Part shown: positions 26,205 through 33,825 of the stretch, piece by piece | How positions within the stretch are numbered: position 1 is the first letter of the stretch | How the letters are laid out: each line of letters begins with the position of its first letter | Assembly (NCBI GenBank): GCA_910578035.1 | Contig: CAJTOB010000005.1 | Coordinates: forward strand, 11,502-75,501 | Direction of reading: 5' to 3' | DNA: 64,000 nt | Source: an uncultured Muribaculaceae bacterium | GTDB taxonomy: Bacteria; Bacteroidota; Bacteroidia; Bacteroidales; Muribaculaceae | The notes under the pieces: generated by a model | What the model was told of the DNA's origin: nothing | Databases searched by the model: none | Seen by the model: the letters and a program-made list of their open reading frames with translations, nothing else | Position numbers and translations under genes: made by a program

Positions 26205-26236
26205 CCATCAGCCCAGCAGCCCGTCAGCCCATCAGC
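26205..26236 (-). repeat. GGGCTGACGG-type tandem repeat directly after a stop codon
   Basis: Directly after the TAG stop of the gene at 26237, the minus strand reads GCTGATGGGCTGACGGGCTG and then CTGGGCTGATGGG, imperfect copies of a 10-nt unit. The same word in the same stop-adjacent position is found at 54844. Confidence 0.75.
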
Positions 26237-26728
26237 CTAATAATTGCTGACCTGCATATACACAGTGCCGCGTCCGGGACCGACGCGATAGCGCCTCAGA
26301 CCGTAGCCCTTCTCGGCGGCCTCGCCAGATGTCGGCTGCCCTTGCAGAGAAAAAACGTCGTAAGTACTGTGGCACTGCGGACACTCCGCAAGATTTGTCG
26401 CCTCATCAACGGCCACACGTATGCTCGAACGACACTCAACCGGACATGCAAGATCATAAGCCATCGGATTGCCCATCACATCGCCTACGAGCAGTATGCC
26501 TCCGAAGCCACAATAAGTCGAAGCCGTATAGTAAAAACCGGACGGCAAATGCTTCTCAGGGATAAAGCGGCGGTGGTCAAGAGCCGAAGCCACGCCATAG
26601 ACGTTCCATTCGGCAACCGTAGGAAAAGTAATATTGACGGCGGCCGGAGGAATCCGGTCGTCGTCAAGAGAATCGCAGCCGCTAAACACAGCGGCGCATA
26701 TGAGAATTACAGAGAGAGAGGAGCGCAT
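26237..26728 (-). CDS. Lipoprotein with a degenerate Rieske/zinc-ribbon-like Cys4 motif
   Basis: This 163-residue protein has the lipoprotein signal MRSSLSVILICAAVFSGC. The mature domain contains YDLACPVECRSS and, 20 residues on, AECPQCHSTYDVFS, spaced and placed like the two metal loops of a Rieske domain. The first loop lacks the His (C-P-V-E-C) and the second is C-P-Q-C-H. Four cysteines in C-x3-C and C-x2-C pairs suggest a zinc ribbon or an atypical Fe-S site on a Rieske-like fold. It lies between the SRPBCC gene (7 bp upstream) and the SGNH gene. Confidence 0.8.
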   Translation of the reverse strand: MRSSLSVILICAAVFSGCDSLDDDRIPPAAVNITFPTVAEWNVYGVASALDHRRFIPEKHLPSGFYYTASTYCGFGGILLVGDVMGNPMAYDLACPVECRSSIRVAVDEATNLAECPQCHSTYDVFSLQGQPTSGEAAEKGYGLRRYRVGPGRGTVYMQVSNY

Positions 26729-26735
26729 AGTAATA

Positions 26736-27149
26736 TCAGGCGAGATTTGCGAAAAGCTCGCCGAACTGGTCGGCGGCGCGCTGGAGGGTCGGGCCGATAA
26801 GAGGTTTCAGCATCATGGGAATATCGACATCGATAGCTCCCTGCATTTCGGTGCTGTCGGCACTCAGCGGCTTGAACGTAATTTCAAGCTTCATCGGCAC
26901 CGGCGACTTCTCTGCCGCCAGAACAACACGCTCGGCGCTGCGCTCTACAGCCTTCAGCGCAATTTCCCCGACCTGAGGAGTAGTAATGGTGATTGTATCT
27001 CCCGAAAAAGCGACCTCGCCGATACGGGCACGCTGCTCGGCCGGAAGCTCGTCGAGCTTCTGCTGAAGCTCACGGAAATCAGCGAATTTGGCGGCCAAAT
27101 CAGCGGCCGGCCGTTCGACAACAGTCGGCTTGGATGTATATTTTGCCAT
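26736..27149 (-). CDS. SRPBCC-like small cytosolic protein
   Basis: This 137-residue protein without a signal peptide has the alternating beta pattern of a START/SRPBCC-type ligand-binding fold (TSKPTVVERPAADLAAKFADFRELQQKL, ITITTPQVGEIALKAVERSAERVVLAAE, LEITFKPLSADSTEMQGAIDVDIP). The C-terminal helix is PTLQRAADQFGELFANL. Bacteroidales genomes often carry this gene beside pyrE, as here. No ligand or catalytic residue can be named. Confidence 0.78.
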   Translation of the reverse strand: MAKYTSKPTVVERPAADLAAKFADFRELQQKLDELPAEQRARIGEVAFSGDTITITTPQVGEIALKAVERSAERVVLAAEKSPVPMKLEITFKPLSADSTEMQGAIDVDIPMMLKPLIGPTLQRAADQFGELFANLA

Positions 27150-27264
27150 TCTTTTTTCAACCGGCTTATGCCTGAGGGCTGGCCGGATAATTTGATATTA
27201 ACGAAAACTGAATCACAACCGGAACAAACGCCCCGATTCATAATTCACAATCCTTATTTGACGA

Positions 27265-27903
27265 TTACCTTTCAGGCATCCAGTTTGCAGGATCTGTGCG
27301 CCAGCGGTGGAGGGTTTCCAGATCTTCCTCAGTGATATATTTGGTTTCCAGAGCCACTTCGAGCATAGCATTATAGTCGCTCAGAGTGATCAGCTTCACG
27401 CCCGCCTCTGCAAAATTCTCTTCTGCCACAGGGAAACCATAGGTGAAGAGAGCAAGCATGCCTACAACCTCGCAACCTGCCGCGCGGATAGCCTCTACAG
27501 CCTTGAGCGAGCTCTTGCCGGTAGACACCAGGTCTTCAATCACCACAACCTTCTGGCCCGGACGCAAATCGCCTTCGATGAGATTCTCAAGACCGTGGTC
27601 TTTCGGAGTCGAACGTACATACACATAGGGAAGATTGAGTTCATCGGCCACAAGAGCGCCCTGAGCGATGGCTCCCGTAGCGACTCCGGCAACAGCCTCC
27701 GCCTCGGGGAAGCACTCCTGCACCATGCGCGAAAGTTCGAGCTTGATGAAGGTTCGCACATCGGGATACGAAAGTGTGCGGCGGTTATCGGTATAAATCG
27801 GAGAGTTCCAGCCCGACGCCCATACGAAAGGATTGGCCGGCTGAAGCTTCAGCGCGCTGATTTTAAGCAGTTTTTCAGCAAGTAAGCGAGCTACGTTATT
27901 CAT
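27265..27903 (-). CDS. pyrE: Orotate phosphoribosyltransferase
   Basis: I choose the ATG at 27903 (212 residues) because MNNVARLLAEKLLKISALKLQP aligns with the usual N-terminus; the frame stays open to 27933 but that would cross the likely promoter. It makes OMP from orotate and PRPP in pyrimidine synthesis. Landmarks: ASGWNSPIYTDNR, VAGVATGAIAQGALVADEL, KDHG, and the PRPP loop VVVIEDLVSTGKSS. It is probably cotranscribed with the SRPBCC gene, though a 115-bp gap separates them. Confidence 0.94.
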   Translation of the reverse strand: MNNVARLLAEKLLKISALKLQPANPFVWASGWNSPIYTDNRRTLSYPDVRTFIKLELSRMVQECFPEAEAVAGVATGAIAQGALVADELNLPYVYVRSTPKDHGLENLIEGDLRPGQKVVVIEDLVSTGKSSLKAVEAIRAAGCEVVGMLALFTYGFPVAEENFAEAGVKLITLSDYNAMLEVALETKYITEEDLETLHRWRTDPANWMPER

Positions 27904-27930
27904 AATTTCTTCAGTTTGTCTTTCAAACTG

Positions 27931-27938
27931 CAAATATA
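27931..27938 (-). promoter_or_regulatory. Putative -7 box of pyrE
   Basis: The minus strand reads TATATTTG, a perfect TAnnTTTG, with a start near 27925, 22 nt upstream of the chosen ATG. No TTTG is seen at -33. Confidence 0.45.
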
Positions 27939-28025
27939 CATATTTTTTTCCTTAATCGCGAATGTCTCTTGCCATTAACAACAAAAAACTGCGGACATTC
28001 ACACCGGTAGCACGGGTAAACGCAC

Positions 28026-28060
28026 AAAAAACGCCGCAGCCCTCGCTCGGGTGCGGCGTT
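28026..28060 (-). terminator. Terminator at the end of the ribosomal protein superoperon
   Basis: On the minus strand AACGCCGCA pairs with TGCGGCGTT, with an inner CCC/GGG, followed by TTTTTTG. It is a strong rho-independent terminator about 30 nt after rplQ. Confidence 0.9.
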
Positions 28061-28086
28061 CTCTTATATCGGACTGCGGCCGGTGA

Positions 28087-28587
28087 TTATTCGGCTGCAG
28101 GAAGTTCGGGATTTTCCTTTGCGGCTTCTTCAACAGGATTTTCAACTGCGGCTTCAGCGGCGGGAGCTGCTTTGCGGCGGCTACGGCGGGTCTTGGCCTT
28201 GGCGTCCTTGTTGTCTTTGAGCATGGCTTCGTTGTAGTCTACAAGCTCGATGAAGCAGGTCTTGGCGTTGTCACCCAGACGGAATCCGGTCTTGAGAATA
28301 CGGGTGTAGCCACCGGGACGGTTGGCGATTTTCTCAGAGATGGGGCCGAAGAGTTCCTTTACGGCTTCCTTGCTCTGAAGGTAGCTGAAGACGAGACGAC
28401 GGTTGGAGGTGTTGTCTTCCTTGGCGCGGTTGATCAGGGGCTCGGCATAGATGCGGAGTGCTTTAGCCTTTGCCAGAGTGGTGTGGATGCGCTTGTGGAG
28501 GATCAGCGATACCGTCATGTTGGCCAGCATTGAGTCGCGGTGTGCTTTCTTGCGGCCGAGATGATTGAATTTTTTATTGTGTCGCAT
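28087..28587 (-). CDS. rplQ: Ribosomal protein L17
   Basis: This 166-residue protein of the large subunit starts MRHNKKFNHLGRKKAHRDSML, the L17 signature, and contains the central LRIYAEPLINRAKEDN and PGGYTRILKTGFRLGDNAKTCFIELV. Residues about 128-166 form an extra tail, first basic (KAKTRRSRRK) then Ala/Glu/Pro-rich (PAAEAAVENPVEEAAKENPE), not present in the 127-residue E. coli protein. It is the last gene of the alpha part of the operon, 8 bp after rpoA. Confidence 0.97.
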   Translation of the reverse strand: MRHNKKFNHLGRKKAHRDSMLANMTVSLILHKRIHTTLAKAKALRIYAEPLINRAKEDNTSNRRLVFSYLQSKEAVKELFGPISEKIANRPGGYTRILKTGFRLGDNAKTCFIELVDYNEAMLKDNKDAKAKTRRSRRKAAPAAEAAVENPVEEAAKENPELPAAE

Positions 28588-28595
28588 CGGGGTGA

Positions 28596-29588
28596 TTAGT
28601 CTTTATCGAGTTTGTACTTGGAGATGTCCATGCCGAAAGAAAGGTTCAGGCTCGTAAGGAGGCTTTCGAGTTCGACGAGAGACTTTTTGCCGAAGTTGCG
28701 GAACTTGAGCAAGTCTGTTTTGTTGAAGACCACGAGTTCGGCGAGAGTTTCCACTTCGGCGCTCTTGAGGCAGTTGAGTGCGCGGACAGAGAGCTGCATG
28801 TCGACGAGCTTCGATTTGAGAAGCTGCCGCATGTGGAGCACTTCCTCGTCGAATTCTTCGCCCGGATCGGGTTCGGAAGTCTCAAGAGTAATTTTCTCGT
28901 CCGAGAAAAGCATGAAGTGGTAGATAAGGATCTTGGCGGCCTCCTTCACAGCATCCTTGGGCAGAATAGAGCCGTTGGTGCTGATCTCGAGGGTGAGTTT
29001 GTCGTAGTCGGTCTTCTGGTCTACGCGGTAGTTTTCCACCGTGTACTTCACATTCTTGATCGGGGTGTAGATCGAGTCGATTGCGATAGTGTTGATATCG
29101 TCCTGCGGAGTAACGTTTTCCTCTGCGGGAACCCAACCACGACCCTTGTTGATTGTGAGTACGATGGTGAAGCTTGCCTCGGGATCCAAATGACAGATAA
29201 CCAAGTCGGGGTTCATCACTTCGAATCCCGAAAGCTGCTTGGCTATGTCGCCGGCTGTGAACACTTCTTTGCCTGAAACGGTGATGGTGACGCGCTCAAA
29301 CTCGGTGTCTTCCACCTTCTGTTTGAGGTCGACTTGCTTGAGGTTGAGGATGATGTTGGTCACATCTTCCTTCACGCCGGGTACGGCATCGAATTCGTTT
29401 TTCACGCCGTCGATTTTAATCGACGAAATCGCGAAACCTTCCAGTGAGGACAGGAGCACGCGACGGAGGGCGTTTCCGACGGTGATGCCATAGCCGGGTT
29501 CCAAAGGCTTGAATTCGAACTTACCGTAGAAGTTGGAAGCTTCTACCATAACCACCTCTTCAGGTTTCTGGAATGCTAATATGGCCAT
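28596..29588 (-). CDS. rpoA: RNA polymerase alpha subunit
   Basis: This 330-residue subunit nucleates core RNA polymerase assembly. The N-terminal dimerisation domain (1-230) shows FEPLEPGYGITVGNALRRVLLSSLEGFAI and the C-terminal domain (about 250-325) shows the helix-hairpin-helix stretch ALNCLKSAEVETLAELV, LLKFRNFGKKSLVELE, used for UP-element and activator contacts. It is 13 bp after rpsD and 8 bp before rplQ, the conserved alpha-operon order. Confidence 0.97.
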   Translation of the reverse strand: MAILAFQKPEEVVMVEASNFYGKFEFKPLEPGYGITVGNALRRVLLSSLEGFAISSIKIDGVKNEFDAVPGVKEDVTNIILNLKQVDLKQKVEDTEFERVTITVSGKEVFTAGDIAKQLSGFEVMNPDLVICHLDPEASFTIVLTINKGRGWVPAEENVTPQDDINTIAIDSIYTPIKNVKYTVENYRVDQKTDYDKLTLEISTNGSILPKDAVKEAAKILIYHFMLFSDEKITLETSEPDPGEEFDEEVLHMRQLLKSKLVDMQLSVRALNCLKSAEVETLAELVVFNKTDLLKFRNFGKKSLVELESLLTSLNLSFGMDISKYKLDKD

Positions 29589-29601
29589 GGATCAGGTTTT
29601 A

Positions 29602-30207
29602 TTATTTAGAGTAGAGCTCGACGATGAGCTGCTCCTTGATGTTTTCGGGAATATCTTCGCGGGCGGGAACGTGAAGGAACTTGCCGCTCTTGGAAGCTTC
29701 GTCCCATTCAATCCAGGGATATTTGCTGTGGTTGAAGCCTGCAAGACAGTCTGCGATTACCTCGAGCGATTTGCTGCGTTCGCGGACACCTACTACATCA
29801 CCGGGGTTTACCTTGAAAGAAGGTATGTTTACAACTGCACCGTTAACTGTGATGTGCTTGTGGAGCACAATCTGACGGGCGGCGGCGCGGGTCGGAGCGA
29901 TACCCAGACGGTAAACTACGTTGTCCAGACGAGATTCCAGAAGCTGGAGCAGGATTTCACCGGTAATACCTTTCAGACGCGATGCCTCTTCGAAGAGGTT
30001 GCGGAACTGACGTTCGAGCAGACCGTAGGTATATTTGGCTTTCTGCTTTTCGCGGAGCTGTACACCGTATTCCGATGTTTTACGGCGCTTGTTCTGGCCG
30101 TGCTGGCCCGGGGGGAAGTTGCGACGGGCGAGGACCTTGTCTTCGCCGAAGATGGGTTCGCCGAATTTGCGGGCTATTTTGGTCTTGGGACCTGTGTATC
30201 TTGCCAT
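29602..30207 (-). CDS. rpsD: Ribosomal protein S4
   Basis: The 201-residue small-subunit protein starts MARYTGPKTKIARKFGEPIFG and carries the S4 RNA-binding domain around residues 91-155 (RLDNVVYRLGIAPTRAAARQIVLHKHITVNGAVVNIPSFKV). The N-terminal zinc cysteines of some S4 proteins are absent. In E. coli S4 represses the alpha operon; here rpsD is preceded by an unusually long 297-bp spacer that could hold such a control site. Confidence 0.97.
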   Translation of the reverse strand: MARYTGPKTKIARKFGEPIFGEDKVLARRNFPPGQHGQNKRRKTSEYGVQLREKQKAKYTYGLLERQFRNLFEEASRLKGITGEILLQLLESRLDNVVYRLGIAPTRAAARQIVLHKHITVNGAVVNIPSFKVNPGDVVGVRERSKSLEVIADCLAGFNHSKYPWIEWDEASKSGKFLHVPAREDIPENIKEQLIVELYSK

Positions 30208-30504
30208 TGTTTGAAATCAGTTTGTCGTCTGCCGCTGTTGAGGGCTCGCGGGAAAAGCCTTGTGCTGTCTTTGGCGCAGCCGCGACCATAGAGAGGTGAT
30301 ATTGATATGGTCTATTCGCCTTGGAAGCACCCTTGCTGTTTGCTTTGCCCGGGCACCTTGCGGACCCATGGCAGGCCCGTGATATGTGTCGTACGGGGCA
30401 GACGAGTGTTTTGAAGTATTGTTAGAGAGTATTGTTACTGAAATAGAAAGCAGAGCATGGCGCGGTTTCCGCTTGCGGGCGGAAAACCGGCCGTATGAAC
30501 TGAT
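30208..30504 (-). other. Long structured spacer between rpsK and rpsD
   Basis: This 297-nt gap is the longest in the operon. No CAAAnnTA-type promoter and no convincing gene is present. The RNA (minus strand) can form a hairpin just after rpsK (GGTTTTCCGC with GCGGAAACC, 30464-30488, one-base bulge) and further GC-rich pairings around 30345-30400 (ACGGGC with GCCCGT-like segments, GCCCGGGC). There is no U-run, so it does not look like a terminator. A control element for S4 is my best guess. Confidence 0.5.
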
Positions 30505-30894
30505 TTAAACTCTTCTTCTCTTGGGAGGACGGCAGCCGTTGTGGGGCAGCGGAGTGACGTCGATGATTTCGGTAACGGCGATGCCGGCGCCATGAATGGT
30601 GCGCACTGCTGATTCGCGGCCGTTGCCCGGACCTTTGAGATATGCCTTCACTTTGCGCAGGCCAAGATCGTATGCGATTTTAGCGCAGTCCTGTGCGGCC
30701 ATCTGTGCAGCATAAGGAGTATTCTTTTTGCTGCCGCGGAAGCCCATCTTGCCGGCCGACGACCAGGAGATAACCTGACCCTCGCTGTTGGCAAGGCAGA
30801 CGATAATATTGTTGAACGAAGAATGAACGTGAAGCTGGCCTTCTGCGCCAACTTTGACGTTGCGTTTCTTTGCTGCGACTGTTTTCTTTGCCAT
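30505..30894 (-). CDS. rpsK: Ribosomal protein S11
   Basis: The 129-residue 30S platform protein has core GQLHVHSSFNNIIVCLANSEGQVISWSSAGKMGFRGSKKNTPYAAQMAA and the C-terminal motif GRESAVRTIHGAGIAVTEIIDVTPLPHNGCRPPKRRRV, both diagnostic. It lies 9 bp after rpsM and before the long spacer to rpsD. Confidence 0.97.
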   Translation of the reverse strand: MAKKTVAAKKRNVKVGAEGQLHVHSSFNNIIVCLANSEGQVISWSSAGKMGFRGSKKNTPYAAQMAAQDCAKIAYDLGLRKVKAYLKGPGNGRESAVRTIHGAGIAVTEIIDVTPLPHNGCRPPKRRRV

Positions 30895-30903
30895 GTGGTT
30901 CTA

Positions 30904-31284
30904 TTATTTAGTAGCTTTCTTCTTGTTTGCAACGGTTTTCTTGCGGCCCTTGCGGGTACGGGCGTTATTCTTGGTCGACTGACCGCGAACGGGCAGACCG
31001 TTACGGTGACGGATGCCGCGGTAGCAGCCGATATCCATGAGACGCTTGATGTTGAGCTGGATTTCGCTGCGGAGGTCGCCTTCTACCTTATAGTCGGCGC
31101 CGATGACTTCACGCACTTTGGCGGCCTGGTCGTCGGTCCAGTCTTTTACTTTGATGTTTACGTCGATACCGGCTTTGTTGAGGATGCTTTTAGCAGCGCT
31201 GCGACCGATGCCGTAGATGTAAGTCAAGGCGATTTCACCTCTTTTGTTCTGGGGGAGGTCAACTCCCACGATTCTAACTGCCAT
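30904..31284 (-). CDS. rpsM: Ribosomal protein S13
   Basis: The 126-residue head protein of the small subunit starts MAVRIVGVDLPQNKRGEIALTYIYGIG and ends in a basic tail after RGQSTKNNARTRKGRKK, which contacts P-site tRNA. The helix-two-turn-helix region (KSILNKAGI) is present. It is 7 bp downstream of rpmJ. Confidence 0.97.
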   Translation of the reverse strand: MAVRIVGVDLPQNKRGEIALTYIYGIGRSAAKSILNKAGIDVNIKVKDWTDDQAAKVREVIGADYKVEGDLRSEIQLNIKRLMDIGCYRGIRHRNGLPVRGQSTKNNARTRKGRKKTVANKKKATK

Positions 31285-31291
31285 ATATTAC

Positions 31292-31408
31292 TTATCCTTG
31301 ACGCTGTTTGTACTTGGGGTTTTTCTTGTTGATGACGTAGAGACGTCCTTTTCGGCGAACGATCTTGCTGTCCGGAGTGCGTTTTTTGACGCTTGCTCTT
31401 ACTTTCAT
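31292..31408 (-). CDS. rpmJ: Ribosomal protein L36, zinc-free form
   Basis: This 38-codon gene runs from ATG at 31408 to TAA at 31292. The product reads MKVRASVKKRTPDSKIVRRK, then GRLYVINKKNPKYKQRQG, an obvious L36. All four zinc ligands of the C+ form (two Cys in the 'ICRNCK' turn, then Cys and His) are replaced (RTPDSK, VINKKNPK), so it cannot bind zinc in the usual way. It lies between infA and rpsM, its conserved position. Confidence 0.95.
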   Translation of the reverse strand: MKVRASVKKRTPDSKIVRRKGRLYVINKKNPKYKQRQG

Positions 31409-31426
31409 ATCTGTGTTTTTTTCAGT

Positions 31427-31645
31427 TTATTTATAGCGGAAAGCAATCCGGCCCTTTGAGAGGTCGTAGGGCGACATCTCAACGCGCACCTTGTCGCCGG
31501 GTAGTATCTTGATATAATGCATACGCATTTTCCCGGAGATGTGGGCGGTGATTTCGTGCCCGTTTTCAAGTTCGACACGGAACATGGCGTTCGATAGCGC
31601 CTCGACGATTGTGCCGTCCTGTTCGATTGCTGATTGTTTTGCCAT
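31427..31645 (-). CDS. infA: Translation initiation factor IF-1
   Basis: The 72-residue S1-type OB-fold protein reads MAKQSAIEQDGTIVEALSN, AMFRVELENGHEITAHISGKMRMHYIKILPGDKVRVEMSPYDLSKGRIAFRYK, the full IF-1 pattern. It binds the A site of the 30S subunit during initiation. Its place between map and rpmJ is conserved. Confidence 0.97.
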   Translation of the reverse strand: MAKQSAIEQDGTIVEALSNAMFRVELENGHEITAHISGKMRMHYIKILPGDKVRVEMSPYDLSKGRIAFRYK

Positions 31646-31660
31646 ATAGGATTTTGGTGC

Positions 31661-32443
31661 TTAAATGAATTTTTCCATTATCTCGGATGGTATGTAGTCG
31701 AAAGTAGTGAGAACCTCGGTGCGGCCATCTACGATGGCGACCGTGTGCTCGAAGTGGGCCGACGGCTTGCGGTCGCGGGTGCGGCACTCCCAGCCGTTGC
31801 TTTCGATGACGATATTGCGGCTGCCCATGTTGACCATAGGCTCTATGCATATCACCATGCCATCTACCAGGCGCGGACCGATGCCGCGTCGTCCGTAGTT
31901 GGGCACCTCGGGTGCCTCATGCATCTTCCGGCCTATGCCGTGGCCGCACATCTCGCGAACCAGAGAATAACCGCGACGCTCGCAGTATGTCTGGATTGCA
32001 TTGGAGATATCGCCTATCCGGGCGCCGGGCCGGGCGGCCTCGATGCCGACATAGAGCGATTCGTAGGTAGTGCGCAGCAGAGCCATTTTCTCGGGGCTGA
32101 CCGTACCCACCGGGAAGGTAAAGCACATGTCGGCCATGAAACCGTCTTTTTCGACTACGTTGTCGACGCCGACGATGTCGCCGTCCATAAGAATGCGGTC
32201 TGACGGAAAACCGTGCACAACCGTCTCATTGACCTCTATGCAGAGTGTGGCGGGAAAACCTTCGTATCCGAGACAGGCAGGCTTTCCGCCATTGTCCAGG
32301 ATAAACTCCCGGGCAATGGTGTCGAGCTTGCGTGTGGAGACGCCCGGGGCAATGTGACGCGCGATTTCGCCGAGGGTCTGCGATATCAGCAGAGCCGACG
32401 AGCGCATCGTCTCTATTTCTTCCGGTGTCTTGAGGTAAATCAT
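31661..32443 (-). CDS. map: Type I methionine aminopeptidase
   Basis: The 260-residue cytosolic metalloenzyme removes the initiator Met from nascent proteins. Metal ligands are visible in order: Asp of GVDNVVEKDGFMADMCF (D-x10-D), the His of CGHGIGRKMHEAPEVPNYG, Glu of CIEPMV and Glu of FEHTVAIVDG. It sits between secY (30 bp) and infA (15 bp), the usual Bacteroidetes arrangement. Confidence 0.96.
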   Translation of the reverse strand: MIYLKTPEEIETMRSSALLISQTLGEIARHIAPGVSTRKLDTIAREFILDNGGKPACLGYEGFPATLCIEVNETVVHGFPSDRILMDGDIVGVDNVVEKDGFMADMCFTFPVGTVSPEKMALLRTTYESLYVGIEAARPGARIGDISNAIQTYCERRGYSLVREMCGHGIGRKMHEAPEVPNYGRRGIGPRLVDGMVICIEPMVNMGSRNIVIESNGWECRTRDRKPSAHFEHTVAIVDGRTEVLTTFDYIPSEIMEKFI

Positions 32444-32473
32444 TTAATGCTGAAGTTTAAAATGATTGGAGCA

Positions 32474-33823
32474 TCAATATGCCTGTCCTGTGGTACGGCC
32501 TTTAATCTTGCCTTCTTTCATCAGGCCGTCATAATGGTGCATCATCAGGTGCGATTCAATCTGCTGGAGGGTATCGAGCACTACGCCCACCAGAATCAGC
32601 AGCGATGTGCCGCCGAAGAACTGGGCGAAGTTCTGGCTGATGCCGAAGAAACGGGCGAAAGCCGGAAGAATTGCCACGATGCCGAGGAAGATTGAACCGG
32701 GAAGTGTGATGCGGCTCATGATGGCGTCGAGATACTCGGCGGTCTTCTTGCCGGGCTTGACGCCGGGTATGAAGCCGTTGTTGCGCTTGAGGTCTTCTGC
32801 CATCTGGGTGGGGCGCACGGTGATGGCGGTATAGAAGTATGTGAACGCAACGATGAGTACGAAGAACACAAAGTTATACCAGAAACCGTTGATATCGGTA
32901 AAAGCCTGTACGAAGCCATTGTCGCCTCCGCGGAATCCGGCAAGTGTCATAGGTATGAACATGATTGCCTGGGCGAAGATGATAGGCATTACGCCGGCAG
33001 CATTGACCTTCAGAGGTATATACTGGCGGGCGCCGCCGTACTGGCGGTTGCCGACAATACGCTTTGCATACTGCACGGGCACCTTGCGGGTTCCCTGTAC
33101 CAGCAGCACTGCGCCTACGGTTACGGCGAACAGGAGCACTATTTCAACGATGAACATCACCAGACCACCCTGGCCTGCGCCGTCGCCCGGAAGGCGGCTG
33201 TGGAACTCATAGTAAAGGGCTCCCGGGAGTCGGGCTATGATACCCACAAGGATGATGAACGAGATACCGTTGCCGATACCGCGGTCGGTGATGCGCTCGC
33301 CGAGCCACATGATAAACATCGAGCCGGCAGCGAGGATGATAGTGAGATAGGCTATAGTCCAGAAGCCGAATGCCAGTGTGGTGCCGTTGGCTGCACCGTT
33401 GACCTGCACCTGAAGGTTCACCAGATAGGCGGGAGCCTGCAGGATTAGAATCAGGACGGTGAGCAGACGGGTGTACTGGTTGAGCTTCTGACGGCCGCTC
33501 TCGCCTTCGCGCTGCATTTTCTGGAACGAGGGGAGAATCATGCCGCAGAGCTGGATAACGATCGAGGCCGTGATATACGGCATGATACCCAGCGCAAATA
33601 TCGATGCCTGTGAGAAGGCACCGCCTGAGAACATGTCCAGAAGCTGCATCAGACCGCTCTTGTTTGTGAAGTTGGCAAGAGCGTCGATGTCGGACGGCGA
33701 GATGCCGGGGAGAACCACATAGCAGCCCAGACGGTAGATGAGTACCAGAAGGAGTGTTATGAGGATTCTCTGGCGCAGCTCCTGAATCGTCCAGATGTTT
33801 TTGAGCGTGTCGATGAATCTCAT
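32474..33823 (-). CDS. secY: Preprotein translocase subunit SecY
   Basis: The 449-residue protein has ten predicted membrane helices and is the channel of the Sec translocon. Recognisable parts are the N-terminal KNIWTIQELRQRILITLLLVLIYRLGCYV, the plug region after GISPSDIDAL, ALGIMPYITASIVIQL, and the cytosolic loop GFIPGVKPGKKTAEYLDAIMSRITLPGS in the C-terminal half that contacts SecA and ribosomes. It starts 2 bp after the rplO stop. Confidence 0.97.
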   Translation of the reverse strand: MRFIDTLKNIWTIQELRQRILITLLLVLIYRLGCYVVLPGISPSDIDALANFTNKSGLMQLLDMFSGGAFSQASIFALGIMPYITASIVIQLCGMILPSFQKMQREGESGRQKLNQYTRLLTVLILILQAPAYLVNLQVQVNGAANGTTLAFGFWTIAYLTIILAAGSMFIMWLGERITDRGIGNGISFIILVGIIARLPGALYYEFHSRLPGDGAGQGGLVMFIVEIVLLFAVTVGAVLLVQGTRKVPVQYAKRIVGNRQYGGARQYIPLKVNAAGVMPIIFAQAIMFIPMTLAGFRGGDNGFVQAFTDINGFWYNFVFFVLIVAFTYFYTAITVRPTQMAEDLKRNNGFIPGVKPGKKTAEYLDAIMSRITLPGSIFLGIVAILPAFARFFGISQNFAQFFGGTSLLILVGVVLDTLQQIESHLMMHHYDGLMKEGKIKGRTTGQAY

Positions 33824-33825
33824 GA

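Noticed and set aside
30080..30289. Small minus-strand gene overlapping the 5' end of rpsD and its spacer
   Set aside because: The 69-codon frame overlaps rpsD in another frame, has no family resemblance, and the spacer is better explained as structured untranslated RNA.
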